The notes under the pieces are model-generated. The model saw only the letters and a list, made by a program, of their open reading frames with translations, did no database searches and was not told the origin of the DNA. Shown piece after piece: positions 47,851 through 59,900 of a DNA stretch of 64,000 nucleotides; the first letter of the stretch is position 1; every line of letters begins with the position of its first letter. This DNA is from Flaveria trinervia (lineage: Eukaryota; Streptophyta; Magnoliopsida; Asterales; Asteraceae), in the NCBI GenBank assembly GCA_025506515.1, contig CM046458.1, positions 38,369,940 through 38,433,939 on the forward strand, read 5' to 3'. The position numbers and the translations under genes were made by a program.

Positions 47851-47862
47851 TCAGGGGGAGTT
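47851..47862 (+). other. Polypurine tract of element B
   Basis: CAGGGGGAGTT abuts the 3' LTR start. Confidence 0.85.
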
Positions 47863-48727
47863 TGTTGGACCAAAAGAACCAATGAGCCAAGATCAGAAAA
47901 CCTCTAAGTCCCACATGATATCACAACAACTGCTGAAGGCTTCATCAGCAGTTCGACAAGTGCTGAAGACTTCAACAGCTGAAGACTAAAGTGCTGAAGC
48001 TCAACAGCTGAAGAACACAAGTGTTGAAGCTGAACAGCTGAAGAACACAAGTGCTGAAGCTGAAGACCAAAGTACTGAAGTACAACAACTGAAGAGTCTA
48101 CAAATGCTCAAGATCAACAACTGGTGTACAAAGTCTGAAGACAAAGACTGAAGACATCAGTTGATGACATCTACTGAAGTCATCAGCTGATGAAACGTCT
48201 AAAGTTCAAATATGAAGACCAAGTACTAAAGTTTCAGTAGTTTGTCACAACAGCTGAAGAGTACTTCTTCAGTAGTTGTGATATCAGTAGTTTTATGTTT
48301 TTACTTTCAGTAGTTTTGTAAAACGACTGAAGAGCTTGTTCTTCAGTCGTTGTAGTGTCGGTAGTTTTATGTTTTTTAGTAGTTGTAGTAACTGATAACA
48401 CTTAGTATTTTTGTAAGAAGATGTCAGCTGTTTGGATATCTTCAGTAGTTGTGTTTCAGTTGGAATAATTCTGTTAGATGTCACTATCAAGTGACATCAG
48501 CAGATGTCAAATCTCTTATATAAGAGGTGTCGACCTAATTGTAAGTGTGACATTTCGTTACCATGAAAGCAAATATTGAATGAAATATATCTGCAGAATT
48601 CTCTCTATCTATAACCGTTTTTGTTCTTCATTGAATATCTTTTCGTTCTTGTGAATTGGCTAATTCATTGTTAGAATTCCGCTGCTATACTCTCTAATCA
48701 ATCAAACGTAGATCACTGATCCTAACA
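47863..48727 (+). repeat. 3' LTR of element B
   Basis: 865 bp. Longer than the 5' LTR mainly because of a short duplicated GACAAAGACTGAA stretch near 48138. TATA box TATATAAG at 48517-48524. Confidence 0.9.
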
Positions 48728-48732
48728 ATACC

Positions 48733-48748
48733 ACTCTTACTCAACCCA
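48733..48748 (+). repeat. Displaced end of the family A2 LTR
   Basis: ACTCTTACTCAACCCA aligns with the last bases of LTR A1 (ATTCTCATCAACC...CA) and continues the LTR interrupted at 39334. The next bases are FAR1-related coding sequence, so element A2 had inserted into that pseudogene. Confidence 0.6.
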
Positions 48749-51060
48749 GTCAGTTTGTACCACATCCATTATTTCTAATACCTTGTGAAGGTACAACAGA
48801 TACATCATTAGGTTCAGATTGTGCAATTAATTCTTCAAAGACACTTCTTTTATTGTTTGAATTTGGCTCCTTTGGATATTGTTCATAAATTCTATTTTTA
48901 ATACCCTTCATTTCTTCAACAAAAGAAGCAAGCATTTTGGTTTGAACCTCAGACGGTCTATACATTGCTGAACTAAATCTAACACCTCTGCCCTTACTTT
49001 AAAATTATCTGAGTTGTCAACATCATAACGGTATTCATTATTAAAAACTTTCTTAGGCAACATATTCTTTTTCCACTGTGGATGAATATATGCATGAGGA
49101 ATTCTTTTTCCATAATGTAGTGTTCAGATGCGTTAACGATATTAGGTCTCCAATCATACATTATACAAAGATATACTTATCTCCTTTTGGATCTCCTTAA
49201 AATTGTTCTCGTGTATATGAGCGAGGCATGTTTTTCTATAGGTAAAGGGGTTATTAAGATAGGCATTGTTGAGTCAGATGCTTGCTCAAGAAGTCATTGC
49301 TAGTAGCATTGACCATCAAGTGCTATGTCAAAAGACATCATGAACTGAAGCAAAGTATGTGATGCATTAGAATTAAAATTAAATAAAGCATTTGAGCTTT
49401 CATATCTACATGTAGTCTTCATCAAAAAACATATAGGTATGTCCCTAAAATAACCAGAGACCCATTGATCATGGATAGAAAACATATCAGATAACCACTG
49501 GTGGTGTTTCAAGTTGCAATCATTCATCAACAACTCCCAAAGTTCCTCAAATTTAGGAGGAGTAATAAAAACATTCCATACAAGCTTATGTATACGTGCC
49601 CTCAAGCTAGTATTTTGTAAGACATCCCAAGTAACTTGTAATTGATGTGTTAAATATGATAATACTATTATACATGTGTAAACATGAACAAAGATAGACA
49701 TAAAAAAACATCAGAAACTATAATAATAAGTACACATATGTAAAAATAATAACAAAAAAAGTTGTGTACCTTTTAAGGAAGCTTGTACATAATGTGCCAC
49801 ATGCACAATCGATGAACAGATTCATTAAGAACCTTTCCTATAGCTTTTTTCATAGCTGGATCTTGGTTGGTTAACACTAGTTTCGGTGTACTAACATGCG
49901 CTTTAAGAAAACATTAGAACAACCACACATATGATTCAATAGTTTCATCATAAAGAAGGTAGGCAGCAAATGTCATGCACTTCATATGATGATCAACAAC
50001 AGTAAAAGGAACAAAAATCATATTGTACCTACAAGAAAAAGAATAAATCAAAACCCAAAAATAAAAAAACGTTTAATAAATAATGAAAAAGTTACTTACA
50101 CATTAGTATTGTATGTGGCATCGAAGGCTAAAACATCCCCAAAACTCTATTATTGCACTTTGAAACCTCATCTGCCCAAAAGAATGACCTAAGCTCTCCA
50201 TTACGAATAATGCACTCAAAAGAGAAATTCTCTGATTGTTCCACATGAGTTTCCATCATATTTAGAAGCAATTGAGCATCTTTGGGAGCAATGAAAGTTA
50301 CTAAAATTCTTATATTCTGTCTTAGTACCACGTACATTGTGTTGTCCGCCTTTTAAAATAGATTGCATTCTTTGAGCAACTGTTGGGCTAACTTTAGCTA
50401 AACTAAGTCAATGAACAAACTCTTTATTAGCAAAACTCAGCTTTCATTTCTTACGTGTCAAATCAGTGTTCTCAAGTCCAACTAAAGGGTGATTAGAAAC
50501 CCAACAAAGTCATATAACTCAAAAGAACATGAACAATTAACAGCATTAACCTTAATTTTTCCTGTCAATTTGTGACCTTGTAACTGAGAGTATGACGTAA
50601 CTTAGAAAGTGACTTCAAATCCATTGAATCAAAATTCTCATAGTTGGGTCTACCTGCTCTACTACAAATGATATACCTATGTGTAATAACACCATTTGAT
50701 CTCTTGGATGTGGACAATCGAATATCAAATCCAGCCTTCTCTGCATAAGTTTGATACATAAAAATAACATCATCCCATTTAGCAAATAGCATACCCAACA
50801 TAGGTTTATACTCAGCAACAACATTAGGTGTCCAATATGTAGTCCCATTGGGTGTTACAGAGATATATGAGAAACAAGTTCTTGTAAATCCTGAATATTT
50901 GTATCTACAAGGAACACAATATGTGTAGAAATACAAAAAAAATTAAAATCAAATAAGAACAAACACCTATAGATATGTAAAATGCATAAAATAGAACAAC
51001 ACATGTATAAATGGAGGCAAAAAGATGAAGAATCGATTTACGAGCTCCTTGCAAGTTATG
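48749..51060 (-). pseudogene. FAR1-related (FRS/MULE transposase-derived) gene remnant
   Basis: FAR1 DNA-binding region at 50936-50565: KPMLGMLFAKWDDVIFMYQT, YAEKAGFDIRLSTSKR, ITHRYIICSRAG. MULE transposase core: CIIRNGELRSFFWADEVSK (50200), GDVLAFDATYNT (about 50110), then IFVPFTVVDHHMKC and ESYVWLF, PKLVLTNQDPAMKKAI, and HRLCMWHIMYKLP (49780-50030). Next SLRARIHKLVWNVFI and FSIHDQWVSGYFRDIP (49701-49300), and the C-terminus QGIRNNGCGTN at 48750. At least one intron is plausible (GTGTAAGTAAC to TGTAG, about 50098-50030). Stops and frame changes break it, and the C-terminus is cut by element A2. FRS proteins bind DNA; the DDE core here is not intact. Confidence 0.75.
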
Positions 51061-51483
51061 ATCAATTCATGCGCTGCATTTAGAATGATCTTCAAACGAA
51101 TTAGAAATGATGTTTAAACTCAAGAATGAAGTAGAATTCGCCATATATGATTTTGGATAGACAATGACTATAATTAAGCAAAAAAAGAAAATTAGGGAAA
51201 TTTAAAGAATGAAAGATATAAATTGCGATAATCATGAAATTCGAACGATAAACAATAATCATAACTAAACTATGATTAAGGTAAATTAAAGAATGAAATC
51301 AAAAAATTCTATGAATGAAAATCGGATGAAGAACATCACGAACCTGTAGATTGTCAACTGATTATGATGCAAACAACTAAGAAGATGAAACCAGAGGAAA
51401 AGGATGAAAATCAGGAAAAATATTCACGAAATCATTGAAACGTTACTTCACAAAACGTTTGATGAACATTTATGGAAATCTCT
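51061..51483. other. Upstream flank of the FAR1-related remnant
   Basis: AT-rich, no gene recognised. It may hold 5' leader or intron sequence of the pseudogene. It ends at the family F1 LTR. Confidence 0.35.
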
Positions 51484-52219
51484 TGTTAGAGGACCCTGTA
51501 CATACGGAGTACTAACTGATAATACGTGAAACCAGATCAAATAGTGTGGAATCCTATTTGATTGGCGATCCAATTAGTGAGAACGCAATCCCGATCAATC
51601 TAACGATTAAAGAAATGTTATGAACAAGTAGAACAAGATCAGATGCGAACTATGAACTTGGAACAGGCTTTTTGGAGGCTCTAGACGGCTAGGTTATGAG
51701 TATGTGTCAAAAGTCTTCAAGTCTATTTTTTTCCCGCGAACTAGGTGGTATTTATAGGTTATGGGTTTCCAATCATACGACTGAACCATTGGCATGGTTC
51801 AGTCGTGCGATGGAATCATGCAACTGATCCATATGCATTACTAAAGGTCCAGTCGTGCGTCTGAGTCAATCTTATGTCTCAATCGTGCGACTGATCCAGT
51901 CTCCTTGTTCAGTCGTGCGACTGGTCCATTAGCATGAGGTATTCATGCGTATGGGCCATTAGCATGGTCGATTCGCATGAAGACTCATACGGCTAAGTTT
52001 GAACATATTTCTTAATTATTATTGACTAAGAACTATGCACAACAACCTCAAACCTATATAGTAAGTTCATTATACTTTATCACACAATAATACAATGAAA
52101 CATTAAACATTATAAGCATCCACCACATATCATATTTCATTCAACTCATTTATTACATTTGTGTAAGACATGACAGACATTTATACTAAGATCATAAACT
52201 AGAGACATATGTACCAACA
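51484..52219 (-). repeat. 3' LTR of family F (copy F1)
   Basis: About 736 bp, TGTTGGTACATATG to CTCTAACA on the minus strand, followed (higher coordinates) by a polypurine tract. TATA box TATAAATACC (minus) at 51748-51757. Palindromic CAGTCGTGCGACTG-type motifs at 51770-51990 lie directly upstream of it. Left flank TCTCT (51479-51483) is the predicted target duplication. Confidence 0.8.
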
Positions 52220-52231
52220 AACTCCCCCTTA
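52220..52231 (-). other. Polypurine tract of copy F1
   Basis: Minus-strand TAAGGGGGAGTT abuts the LTR start. Confidence 0.8.
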
Positions 52232-52246
52232 GACCTAGTTTACTTT

Positions 52247-55024
52247 AACATCTGACATTCTTCATAAGCTCCTCAAACTTCTTGTACTTCTCCTCTCTTG
52301 TGACTCCTGCGTGTATTTCAAACACAAAGCAGAGCCGTATCACACTCTAGAATTGGAGAGGTTGTACAATATCTTGCGCGTCATAGAACAATGGCCACTT
52401 GTATAAAGGGTGGACATGTTCTGCAGACAAGTTAGTAAGCCATATTAGGTCGAATACCCTGATATTTTCCATTTTGGCCTCTCTATTTAGAACTATGACC
52501 ACTTCACCCGTCCTCCAGTCATAATACCACCATTTGAAATGTGGAGTGAAGTCTTGATGCATTTCGCGTAAGGGAATCTTCGACATTGTGCGTGGGGGAC
52601 TCCACTTCAACACTACTTTAAGCTTTCCAGATATGGGATCGACTTCAGACCTATGGATGTACCTCTTCGGTTGTTGAGGTCTGAAGTTTACCCATCTAGT
52701 GTGGTATTCCTTCTTTAAAGCACACTCAAACCAACCTGACATCTTTCTGGGATCTGCATATAGCAAATTTAAGCATGCCAGTTGATTGAGCTCAAAGCCT
52801 GGGAAGTCTTCAGATCATGAGGATACCTGAAGTACTTTATTCCCTTCTCCCTTTTCACAACATAAATGTTTAAGTCCTCAAAATACGCCCATGCTATGAT
52901 CTTGCTAGACACCTTCTTATGTTTATTGACTTTGTAGAGTTTGGTGTAGGCATTTTGTTTTGGAGCTTTACGCTGGGCTCTTATTTCAGTAAAACAAGCT
53001 ACCCATTCAACCTTCTTTTTATCAACATCTGCATCCGAGGGTTGGGCTTGTCTTTCATCCTTATCTGTTTCTTTCTCCATCTCAACCAGTTTTTCAAATG
53101 TAGCACTACCAAGAGTGTCACCCAAGTCGGGGATCACATCTCCCTCTTGGTCAGTGTACTCTGGGCAGTGATCAGACGTGACATCCTCTATCTCTATTTC
53201 ATCAACATCGTTCAGCTCGTCATCACTCATAACATTGACCTTTGGAGCGTCTTTGACAAGCTCATTAGGATTTAGTCTAAATATCTCCGCAAGTTGCTCG
53301 TCGGTCAGATCATGAAAAATTTCACCTTCTTCAGGAGTGTAGCTCACTGACTTTCTCACAATCCCTTGCAAATCAAGAATCATGGTGAATTGAGACTTGA
53401 TTTGCTAGAGGGGAGCAATATCATATTCATCTTGCTGTGAAGTTTGATCTGCTTGATTTAAACATTTAATACATTAATCATTAGTAGTTAATCAAGACAT
53501 TTAAACATAGGTAAACATAGATAATTATAAATTACATTAATGTAATATTTGAATCAAGTACAAAAGTTTTCTAAACACAAAACATCTAACTTTTACTTTT
53601 ATCTTGATCACTCAATTTTTCAATTGCAGGGGCCGAAGACGATGCCCCTTGATCTTGAGCTCTCTTAGAACGCCTCTCTTGACCCTAAGTAGATGCTGAT
53701 GCAGCATCATCACCTTCTTCGTCATCATCATCCCCTTTCTTCTTCGCATTTTGTCCTTCATTATCACCCCCATCTTCTTCACTCGAATCAGGATAATCCG
53801 CCTCCTTTTGCTCTCCATGCCATGGGGTTTAGCCATCCACATCTTCCTCAAGCCCTTAGAGGAGCATGCTCCCCTAGGCTGATGGGATGGTCAGGAATGT
53901 ATGATGGATCCGTAGAAACGGTAGCAGCAAACTCGGACTTACCCTAGCGTCCACCAACCGCTGCAATCCCTCTCTCCATGGCAACAACTTTACTGCCCAC
54001 TGTCCTTACCAACGAATCCTCATCTGACTCTTCCTCCTCATCTGGTAGGAAGTCTTGACGGAATGCAGCTCTCTCAGTTCCACCCTGAGTGGATGGTGGT
54101 GATGATATAGCAGTGGGAATGGACCTAGATGGAGTAGGGCCAATATCTCCACCATCTTAATTGTCATCGTCATCGTGGGTGGGTAAAACAGTAGGCTCAG
54201 TATCTGAATCACTATCATTGTGATGCCACTTCTTACGTGCGGGTGCCACGTAGTCCTCTCGGGCTAGATGCCCAAACTATCTCCTCACCGAGGGCTTCAC
54301 CTACTTGCCCCGGTACACCTTCATCCTACCAAGGTGGTGTCATCCATAACCTCAAATGTAACATCATCATCTCTCTCCTTTGGTAGCAAGGGAAGCTTCT
54401 AGTCAATAATCATCTGCAAGAAACGAGGGTACATGAAGAAGCCTTCCTTGCCCTTGGCCTTTATATTTTCTACGATGTACATGTATATCATCCGAGAGAA
54501 ACTAAATGGATGAATCAGTACCAGAGCCACGTAAGCGTTCTATATCTGATCTGACATCTCATCAAAGCCTCCCCTCCTTGAGGTTGTGCACTTGAGGAGC
54601 ACATCGGCCAAGTAATTGAACTAGGGGCATACATTGGTATTGTTGAGCACACCTGCATTAATGTACCCAATGTACTTGATCCGAAGAAAACATCCTCGAA
54701 CCGTCAGTGGATGCGGCCTGGTTGGGCAGTCACCTTCATCACACAACTCTAAAACCCTCCTCATATCATCCTCGCTGATCTCAATCTCCTGACCAAAAAT
54801 AGAACTCTGAATGCGATGAGGCTCAGCAGACCTATCTACTACAGCGCTTTCTAGAAAGCCTGCTGAATCGATCTGTATGGTGTGTACGGAGTAGAGATGG
54901 CCTTGAAGATCCTCGATCTCCGTAAAAAGGTAATAATCCCTGTGAACTCAGAAGCATTTCGGGATGTGACGTTAAGATGAGCACAAAGGTTGTGCTTCGT
55001 GCTTATAGACCATCTACTAGTCAT
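52247..55024 (-). pseudogene. 3' extra ORF of family F (copy F1)
   Basis: Starts MTSRWSISTKHNLCAH (ATG at 55022-55024), then NASEFTGIITFL. The next 1 kb is heavily frameshifted but corresponds to the better-preserved F2 copy. A Ser/Asp/Glu-rich part follows (53600-54250). The C-terminal region reads well: 53383-52769 (MILDLQGIVRKSVSYTPEEG, DELNDVDEIEIEDV, KKKVEWVACFTEIRAQ, YFEDLNIYVVKREKG) and 52766-52347 (YADPRKMSGWFECALKKEYH, HFKWWYYDWRTGEVVIVLNR, LTNLSAEHVHPLYKWPLFYD). No enzymatic motif is recognised. Its position after the spacer and before the polypurine tract is that of the copia extra ORF. Confidence 0.6.
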
Positions 55025-56193
55025 GTTTCTGTAACACAAGATACACATACATTAGAATTTGTGTAAATGGATGGCATTTGAATTTTAATGAGCTTGAATC
55101 AGTTTGTTCAATCGTGCGAATGGATAATGCGACTGAGTCTTAGTCATGCGATTGAGCTCAGTCGTACAATTGAGCCTACGACTGGGTTTAGTCGTATACT
55201 GTCCTATGCGGTTGACCCAGTCGTGTGACTGAACTCATACGCATGGTTCATTCGTGCGATTGAGTCAAACGCCCAGATCAATCGTGTGATTGAAGTTCAT
55301 GAGCATGTCCATTCGCATAAGTCTCTGTTTGACACTTTTAAATCAGTTCTTGGTCTATACTTGATGTTAAATGTTGTGGTTAGGCTCATTAGTCTCGCAA
55401 ACACTCAAAATAACACCAAATTTTCTTTAAATTAATGACTTAGTCCATTTTAGTGGTTTATTTTGAAATCTTTTTCTGGGTTCTTGTTTTGACCAATTTC
55501 GATCATTAGGGCTTGATCAAACCAAACATTTTGTGCGCTTTCAGTCACTAAATACCTGTAGTCAAAGGGAGTACACGTTAGAATCATAATCACAGTGCGA
55601 AATCATTGAAATCAAATTTTGGCAGAGTATCGGTGCTTTCGTGCGATTTGAGAATGATTGAAGGGTGATGAGAATGTGCGACCGAATTCACCTATTTATA
55701 CTGATTTTATCTCCAGTCATGCGACTCGACCTATTCGCACGCTTCATTCGTGCAACTGGCTCAGTCGGTCACATCCATTCGTGTGATTGGTTCAATCTGT
55801 TAATCCAATCGCATCGATTGCTCCATGCTTATGATCCAATCGTACGTCTGGTCCATACGTATGGTTCAATCGTGCGATTGGCTCATACTCATGAACCGAT
55901 CATGCGACTGGTCCATACTTATGGTGCAGGTGTGCGAATGGCTAAGACTTATGAGTTTGACCTCATGCACTTTCAAACACTTAACCTGTTAATTATTGAT
56001 AAGACATTATGACTGTTGTTTATCTCAGACATGACCTTTTTAATTTAAAAAACTATTCATCACCTCAGACGTGATCCTTTTAACTTAAAACCCGATTGGT
56101 CACCTCAGACGTGACCCCTTTTAGTTGGTGATTCACAGATTGAATCCAGATGTATAGTCTGACTTTTACCTACCAAATAACTAATAGTTAAAT
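55025..56193 (-). promoter_or_regulatory. Family F spacer (copy F1), without the G insertion
   Basis: Two motif clusters (55090-55330 and 55720-55940) of CAGTCGTGCGA(C/T)TG-type words. TATA box (minus) at 55692-55700, directly downstream of the second cluster. The site ACCTG at 55554-55558 is the empty counterpart of the G2/G3 insertion. The spacer is cut at 56193 by the LTR of copy F2. Confidence 0.65.
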
Positions 56194-56928
56194 TGTTAGG
56201 TCCATGTACGTACGGAGTACTAATTGATAATGCGTAAACCCAGATCAAATAGTGCGGAATCCTATTTGATTGGCGATCCAATCAGTGAGAACGCAATGCC
56301 GATCAATCTAACGATTAAAGAAACGTTAAGAACGATTAGAACAAGATCAACTGCGAACTATGAACTTGGAACATACTTTTTGGAGTCTCTGGATGGCTAG
56401 GGTACGAGTATGTGTTCAAAAGTCTTCAAGATTTATGTTTTTCCACGAATTAGGTGGTATTTATAGGTTAGGGTTTTTCAATCATACGACTGAACCATTG
56501 GCATGGTTTAGTCGTGTGACTGAATCATGCAATTGATTCATACGCATGACTGAAGGTTCAGTCGTGCGACTGAGTCAATCTTATATCTCAATCGTGTGAC
56601 TGATCCAGTCTCCTGGTTCAGTCATGCGATTGGTCTATTAGCATGAAGTATTCATGCGTATGGTCCATTAGCATGGTCCATTTGCATAAATACTTCATAC
56701 GATTAAGTTTGAACATGTTTCTCAATCATTTTTGACTAAGAACTATGCACAATAACCTCAAACATATATAGTTAGTTCAATATACTTTATCACACAATAA
56801 ACAATGAAACATTAAACATTATGAGCATCAATCACATATTGTATTTCATTCAACCCATTCATTACATATATGTAAGATATGACAGATATTTACATTAAGC
56901 TCCTAAACTAGGTACATATGTATCCACA
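56194..56928 (-). repeat. 3' LTR of family F (copy F2)
   Basis: About 735 bp, closely similar to the F1 LTR. TATA box (minus) at 56456-56465 with the motif cluster at 56480-56700. Left flank TAAAT (56189-56193) is the predicted target duplication. It is inserted into the F1 spacer. Confidence 0.8.
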
Positions 56929-56940
56929 AACTCCCCCTTG
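56929..56940 (-). other. Polypurine tract of copy F2
   Basis: Minus-strand CAAGGGGGAGTT abuts the LTR start. Confidence 0.8.
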
Positions 56941-56953
56941 GACCTAGTTTACA

Positions 56954-59900
56954 TTAATGTCTGACATTCTTCATAAGCATGTCAAACCTCTTGTACTTCT
57001 CCTCTCTAGTAACTCCTACATGTATTTCAATTGCAAAGCAGAGTCTTATAACATTCTGGAACTGGTAGGCTTGTACAATATCTTGCGCGTCATAGAACAG
57101 TGGCCACTTGTACAATGTGTAGACAACTTCTGCAGACAAGTTTGTAAGCCACATTGGGTCAAATACCCGGATTATTTCCATTTTCCTTCTATATTTAGAA
57201 CTATGACCGCTTTGCCTGTTCTCCTATCGTAATACCACCATTTGTAGTGTGGATTGAAGTCCTGAGGCATTTCCTGCAAGGGAATCTTCGACATTATGCA
57301 CGGGGGACTCCACTTCAGCACGACTTTGGCTTTCCAGATATGGGATCCACTTCAGACCTACAAATGTACCTCTTTAGTTGTTGAGATCTGAAGTTACCTA
57401 TCTAGTGTGGTATTCCTTCTTTATGGCATCCTCAAACCAACCCGGCATCTTTCTAGGATCAGCATATAGGAGATTTAAGCATGCCAGCTGGTTGAGCTCA
57501 AAACCTGGGAGAGTCTTTAGATCATGTGGATATTTGAAGTACTCTATTCCCTTCTCCCACTTTACAACATAAACATTTAGGTCCTTAAAATACAGCCACA
57601 AAATAATCTTGCCAAACACCTTCAGATGTTTCTTGACCTTGTAGATCTTGGTGTAGGCATTTTGCTTTTGAGTTGTGTGTTGGGCTCGTATCTCAGCAAA
57701 ACAAGCTGCCCATTCAACCTTCTTTATATCAACATCAACGTCTGAGGCTTGGGATTGGCTTTCACTCTTATCTGTTTCTTTCTCCATCTCATCCATTTTG
57801 TCGAATGTAGCACTGCTAAGAGTGTCACCCAAGTTGGGGATTACATTGCCCTCTCGGTTAGTGTACTCTAGATAGTGTTCATGCGTGACATCCTCTATCT
57901 CTATTTCATCTACGTCGTTTAGCTCATCATCACTCATAATATCAACCTTTGGTGCATCTTTGACGAGCTTGTCATGATTAAGTCTGAACATCTCTGTGAG
58001 TTGCTCATCGGTCAGGTCGTGTATTATTTCTCCTTCTTCGGGAGTGTAGCTCACTGACCTTCGCACAATCCCTTGCAAATCAAGAATCATTGTGAATGAG
58101 ACTTTATTTTCTGAAGGGGAGTAATATCAAATTCATCTTGCTGAGACGTTTTATCTGCTTGATTTAAATATTTAACTCATCAATCATTAGTAATTAATCT
58201 AGATATTTAAAGATATATAAACATAGATTATCATTAATTACATAAATATAATATTTGAATCAAGTATAAAAGTTTTCTAAATACAAAACATCTAATCTTT
58301 ACTTTTATCCTGATTCGTTAGTTCTTCAGCTGCAGGGGCTGAGAATGATGCTCCCTGATCTTGTGCTCTCTTAGTTCTCCTTTCTTGACCTTGAGCAGAG
58401 GCTGATACCGTACCATCACCTTCTTCATCCTCATCATGTCCTTTATTCCTACTTGTCGACCCTTTAGCATCACTTTCATCATCTTCACCAAACTCATCAT
58501 CATCATCATCACCTTCACCTTCCCTGATCTTTAGAGGCTCATCTTTTGATCATTTCAGTCTGAGCATGATCTTCTTATTCTTTGCCTCCAAATCCTCAAT
58601 CCTTTTAACCAATTGTGCATTCTGCTACTGAAGCTGAGTAATCTGCATAGCTTGAGCAACATTAAGCTCCATTAGCTGGTTTAGCTATGTAGCTCTTTGG
58701 TCATCGGTAGCTAGAAGCTTTAGCACTATCTGGTTTAGGTTGGCTAGTTGTTCCTCTACCCTAATGAAGGGTAGAGTGGGTCCGGGGGTGAAGGTAGAGT
58801 GGGTTGAGGGACCTGCTTGGTGAAAGGTGGTGGTAGTGGTGGATGTGGTGAATATGGGAGGTAGAGTGTGAGTGGGTGGTGAGGGGGTGGCTATGGTAGT
58901 GATGGTGGGAGGAGTGGCAGTGGTAGTGGTAGTTGTAGTGGTGGTGGTAGAAGGTGTGATAGTGGTGGTAGCTATGGCAGTGGTGGTGGCTGTGGTAGTG
59001 GTGGTGGCTATAGCAATGGTGGTAGATATGATCAAAGTAAATATAGGCCTCTTACCCTTTTTGCCATAATGGTGAGCCATCCTCTTCTTCCTGGAGCCCT
59101 TAGAGATAGAAGCTACCCTTTGGCTGCTGGGCTGGTCCGGGGTGTACGACGGATCTGTGACATGATTATCGTCACCCCAAGACTCAACCTGGCGTCCACC
59201 AACCACCCTGAGCCCTCCCTCATTGGCCACGACCCAGCTTCCCAACGTCCGTACTAGGGGCTACTCATCTGATTATTCGTCCTCATCGGGATGGAAGTCT
59301 AGGTGGAATCCAGTAGTCACAGTTCCACCCTGGGTGGATGGTGGAGATGGTATATCAATGGCAGTGGCCCTAGATGGAGTGGGGCGTGTATCTCCACCAT
59401 TAACACTGTCATCGTCATCGTCGTCATCAGCTGGTAGAACAATAGGCTCACAATATGAGTCACTGTCGTTATGACGCCACTTCCTCCTAGCGGGTGCCAC
59501 ATAATCCTCTCGGGCCAGATGCCCAAATAATCGTCTGACCGGGGGTTTCACCTACTCCCCTGTACACCTCATCCTGCCCAGTGTAGTATCATCCATAACC
59601 TCTAGGGTCATAACATCATCACTCTCCTTTGGCATCAATGGAAGCTTCTAGTCTATAATCATCTGAAGGAATCGAGGGTACATGCAGAACCCTTCCTTGC
59701 CTTTGGCCTCTATATTCTCGACCAAGTAAGTGAAGATCATCCGTGAGAACCTGAACTGGTGTTTTAGTACCAAAGCAACGTATGCATTCTAGATTTGATC
59801 TGAAAGCTCGTCAAAGCCCCCTTTCCTCGATGCAATGCACTTGAGGATCACATGCGCCAAGTACTTGAACTGGGGGCACATATTGCTGTTGTTGAGCACA

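Larger units (their letters stand above)
39335..48727 (+). mobile_element. Sirevirus-like copia element B, pol mostly deleted
   Basis: Complete from LTR to LTR with initiator-tRNA-Met primer site, gag, the last part of RNase H, a spacer, a long extra ORF and a polypurine tract. Flanks ATATC (39330-39334) and ATACC (48728-48732) are a probable target duplication with one mismatch. Protease, integrase, RT and half of RNase H are absent. LTRs are about 95% identical by eye, so the insertion is relatively young, and it would have needed Pol from another copy if the deletion preceded insertion. Confidence 0.8.

Noticed and set aside
8395..48753. A1 (5' half) and A2 (3' half) as one element split by an inversion
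   Set aside because: The flanks next to the two LTR ends (CTTAG after A1, GTCAG after A2) do not form a target duplication in either orientation, and C and F sequences, not simple breakpoints, adjoin the inner ends.
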